Source of the DNA: Symbiopectobacterium purcellii
GTDB lineage: Bacteria; Pseudomonadota; Gammaproteobacteria; Enterobacterales; Enterobacteriaceae
Direction of reading: 5' to 3'
NCBI RefSeq assembly: GCF_019797845.1
Contig: NZ_CP081864.1
Location: 4,878,432-4,942,431 of the forward strand
DNA: 64,000 bases
Below are positions 60,966-64,000 of this stretch, in pieces. The first letter of the stretch is position 1; each line of letters begins with the position of its first letter. The notes below the pieces were generated by a model. It searched no databases and had not been told where the DNA came from. It was given only the letters and a program-made list of their open reading frames with translations. Made by a program: the position numbers and the translations under genes.

Positions 60966-62612
60966 TTATTTCTTCTCTTTCTTGTCGCGGCTGTGCAGGC
61001 CTTTCTTCTCCAGCCCACGGTAAATCAACTGCTGCTGGATAATGGTGACCAGGTTGCTAACGATATAGTACAGCACCAGACCTGACGGGAACCACAGGAA
61101 GAACACGGTAAAGATAACCGGCATGTAGGTCATGATCTTCTGCTGCATCGGGTCGGTCACTGTGGTCGGCGACATCTTCTGAATGAAGAACATCGTGATA
61201 CCCATCAGGATCGGCAGGATGTAGAACGGGTCTTGTGCAGACAGGTCAGTGATCCACAGGATGAACGGCGCATGGCGCAGCTCAACCGAGCTCATCAGCA
61301 TGTAGTACAACGCCAGGAAGATAGGCATCTGGATCAGCAGCGGGAAGCAGCCGCCCAGCGGGTTCACTTTCTCCGCTTTGTACAGCGCCATCATCTCTTG
61401 GCTCATGCGCTGCTTGTCATCACCGATACGCTCGCGCATGGCTTGCATTTTCGGTTGCAGCATACGCATTTTCGCCATCGAGGTGTACTGCGCCTTAGTC
61501 AGCGGGTACATGATACCGCGCACGATAAAGGTGATGGCGATGATGGAGAAGCCCCAGTTACCGATGAAGCCGTGCAGGAATTTCAGCAGCTTGAACAGCG
61601 GCTGGGAGATAAACCACAACCAACCGTAATCCACTGACAGGTCCAGATGCGGTGCAATCGCCGCCATCTTGTCCTGAATTTCCGGGCCAACCCACAGTAC
61701 TGCGCTGATGTCTTTCTGGGCGCCAGCGTCAACTGTTACCGGTGTGGCTTTAAAGCCAATGGCAGCCAAACCGTTACCCAACTGTGAGGTATAGAAGGTG
61801 TTGGCACCCGCGGTGGTCGGGATCCATGCGGTAGCAAAATACTGCTGCAACATGGCAACCCAGCCACCCTCAGTGGTGACGTTCAGGTTTTCTTTCATGT
61901 CGCTGAAGCTGTATTTCTTGTACTTATCGTCGCTGGAGGAGAACGCGGCGCCACGATAGGTATGAAGTGCAAAGTTATTGCTGCCAGTGTCGCGGTGTTT
62001 CGGCAGGTCAATAGACTGTTTCAACTGACCAAACAGCGTCAACTCCAACGGTTGCGCGCTGGTGTTGTTCACGTTGTAGTTCACGTTCAGCGCATAGTTG
62101 CCACGTTTAAGCACGAACGTTTTGGTGAAGGTCACGCCGTCAGCGTTGGTGTAGGTCAACGGAATGGTCAGTGCGTCCTGTCCGTCAGCCAGTTCAAAGT
62201 GATCCTGTGCAGCAGTAAACAGCGGACGTGCGCCGTTCGCCGGGTTATCCGGACCGTGTTTACCCGTCAATCCACTCTGTGCCTGATACACAAATTCCGG
62301 CGTGGTTTCCAGCAGCAGGAATGGCGTAGCAGAGTGCAGTTTGTCAGGGAACGCCAGCAGATTGGCTTGTTCGATATCGCCGCCGCGCGTATTGATAGTC
62401 AACGACAGTACGTCGGTTTTCACCGTGATCAGTTTACCCTGACCGCTGTTAGGCACGCCCTGGCTGGCGGTATCACCGTTGACTGCGTTCGTCGCTTGCT
62501 GGATGGCTTGCGTTGAAGCGGCAGGCGGATTTTTGTCCGTCTCCCACGTCTGCCAGATCAGAAAGCTTACGAATAGCAGAGCGATGAGGAGAAGATTGCG
62601 TTGCGAATCCAT
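60966..62612 (-). CDS. yidC: YidC membrane protein insertase
   Basis: 548 residues, as in E. coli. One N-terminal membrane anchor ([15 protein letters not shown]), a large periplasmic domain to about residue 340, then five helices including the conserved [11 protein letters not shown] segment with its lipid-facing Arg region upstream. It inserts and folds inner-membrane proteins, including F0 subunits encoded in this window. It starts 2 bases after yidD. Confidence 0.97.
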   Translation of the reverse strand: MDSQRNLLLIALLFVSFLIWQTWETDKNPPAASTQAIQQATNAVNGDTASQGVPNSGQGKLITVKTDVLSLTINTRGGDIEQANLLAFPDKLHSATPFLLLETTPEFVYQAQSGLTGKHGPDNPANGARPLFTAAQDHFELADGQDALTIPLTYTNADGVTFTKTFVLKRGNYALNVNYNVNNTSAQPLELTLFGQLKQSIDLPKHRDTGSNNFALHTYRGAAFSSSDDKYKKYSFSDMKENLNVTTEGGWVAMLQQYFATAWIPTTAGANTFYTSQLGNGLAAIGFKATPVTVDAGAQKDISAVLWVGPEIQDKMAAIAPHLDLSVDYGWLWFISQPLFKLLKFLHGFIGNWGFSIIAITFIVRGIMYPLTKAQYTSMAKMRMLQPKMQAMRERIGDDKQRMSQEMMALYKAEKVNPLGGCFPLLIQMPIFLALYYMLMSSVELRHAPFILWITDLSAQDPFYILPILMGITMFFIQKMSPTTVTDPMQQKIMTYMPVIFTVFFLWFPSGLVLYYIVSNLVTIIQQQLIYRGLEKKGLHSRDKKEKK

Positions 62613-62614
62613 CG

Positions 62615-62872
62615 TTAATGTTCTCTGTTATTGTCGGGTTTTGGCGGTACGGGATCATCACCACCAGGGTTCAAAGGGTGGCATTTTAATACGCGTTTAA
62701 GCGTCAACCAACTGCCTTTTATCATGCCGAACCTGCGTATCGCCTCAATGCCGTATTGTGAACAGGTTGGGCGAAAACGGCAATGAGGCCCTAACAACGG
62801 ACTTATAACGAGCTGATAACCGCGTATCAGCCCGATCAGGAGGCGCGAGCCAAGCGACAGTGCCGTTGCCAT
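62615..62872 (-). CDS. yidD: YidD, membrane protein insertion efficiency factor
   Basis: 85 residues, as in E. coli. It is a short amphipathic protein with the cysteine-containing core [10 protein letters not shown] and the C-terminal [12 protein letters not shown]. It assists YidC-dependent insertion. It overlaps rnpA by 37 bases, which is conserved among enterobacteria. Confidence 0.95.
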   Translation of the reverse strand: MATALSLGSRLLIGLIRGYQLVISPLLGPHCRFRPTCSQYGIEAIRRFGMIKGSWLTLKRVLKCHPLNPGGDDPVPPKPDNNREH

Positions 62873-63195
62873 AATTTTTCCAATGCTTCCGTCAACGCGC
62901 GATTATCCAGGTCGGCTACCCCTTTTTTGGCGATCACCACAAAATCCATCGCAGGTAGGGTATGTTGATGTAAACGAAAGCTTTCCCGCGTCAGACGTTT
63001 AATCCGATTGCGTTCATGCGCCCGTTTGACATGCTTTTTAGCGACAGTAAGACCGATGCGAGGATGCCCCAGCGAATTCAGGCGGCCGAGGATGGTGATT
63101 TGCGGCGTGCCAGCCTGATGCGGCTGCTGGAAGACGAAAGTGAAATGGCTGGGAGTTAACAAACGTAACTCCCTGGGAAAAGCGAGCTTAACCAC
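62836..63195 (-). CDS. rnpA: RnpA, protein component of ribonuclease P
   Basis: 119 residues from a GTG at 63195, with CTCCTAGT context. The RNR signature is visible as A-H-E-R-N-R-I-K-R. With the RNA component (encoded elsewhere) it cleaves the 5' leader of tRNA precursors. It follows rpmH by 18 bases. Confidence 0.95.
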   Translation of the reverse strand: MVKLAFPRELRLLTPSHFTFVFQQPHQAGTPQITILGRLNSLGHPRIGLTVAKKHVKRAHERNRIKRLTRESFRLHQHTLPAMDFVVIAKKGVADLDNRALTEALEKLWQRHCRLARAS

Positions 63196-63213
63196 TAGGA
63201 GGGTTAGCTTTTA

Positions 63214-64000
<787 letters not shown>

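Overview
The window is an origin-proximal chromosome segment of an enterobacterium, most likely Pectobacteriaceae (Dickeya, Pectobacterium or Brenneria type). The evidence is the core gene order ravA-viaA-asnA-asnC-mioC-oriC-mnmG-rsmG-atpIBEFHAGDC-glmUS-pstSCAB-phoU-...-mnmE-yidC-yidD-rnpA-rpmH-dnaA, together with a PelX-type pectate lyase gene that carries a KdgR operator. oriC lies near 4579-4845. The window ends at the base before the expected dnaA start codon.

Layout. 1-4556: ravA (partial), viaA, asnA, asnC, mioC. 4557-4962: oriC. 4963-15124: mnmG, rsmG, then the complete ATP synthase operon behind a perfect CRP palindrome and a promoter. 15236-17900: a small unknown gene and a broken exopolygalacturonate lyase gene. 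18175-21620: glmU-glmS. 22060-37193: an 18-gene aryl polyene (APE) pigment cluster in canonical apeA-apeR order, covering methyltransferase, acyltransferases, two acyl carrier proteins, ligase, dehydratases, ketosynthases, ketoreductase, LolA-like protein, MMPL exporter and lipoproteins. 37289-38897: LysE/RhtB exporter with a divergent LysR regulator. 38963-43717: pst-phoU with two Pho boxes. 43757-44980: a broken two-lobed aspartic protease/PDZ lipoprotein gene. 45421-47882: amino-acid ABC transporter without an ATPase gene. 47898-51007: yieH, adeP, yieE. 51163-53304: an unusual aegA-hydN fusion. 53949-55653: a CsgG-like/DUF4810/DUF799 lipoprotein trio. 55842-58737: ddlA flanked by two AT-rich genes whose N-termini resemble the Salmonella effector SopD. 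59081-64000: ABM monooxygenase, mnmE, yidC, yidD, rnpA, rpmH and the dnaA regulatory region.

The most striking feature is concentrated, fine-scale damage in accessory genes while every core gene reads intact. Three exact tandem duplications break frames: 8 bp in pelX, 7 bp in apeH and 20 bp in the aspartic protease gene. Three homopolymer tracts (G7 in apeQ, G7 in apeR, A8 in the protease gene) carry what looks like one extra base. Single in-frame ochre codons interrupt apeC and the CsgG-like gene. In each frameshifted gene, removing the extra bases gives an open frame whose length is a multiple of three. This points to recent decay by slippage, or to reversible on/off switching at some tracts. 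A further rearrangement has joined the front of aegA to hydN.

The two SopD-like genes flanking ddlA are the best candidates for little-described biology. No CRISPR array, tRNA, rRNA, transposase or phage gene was seen.
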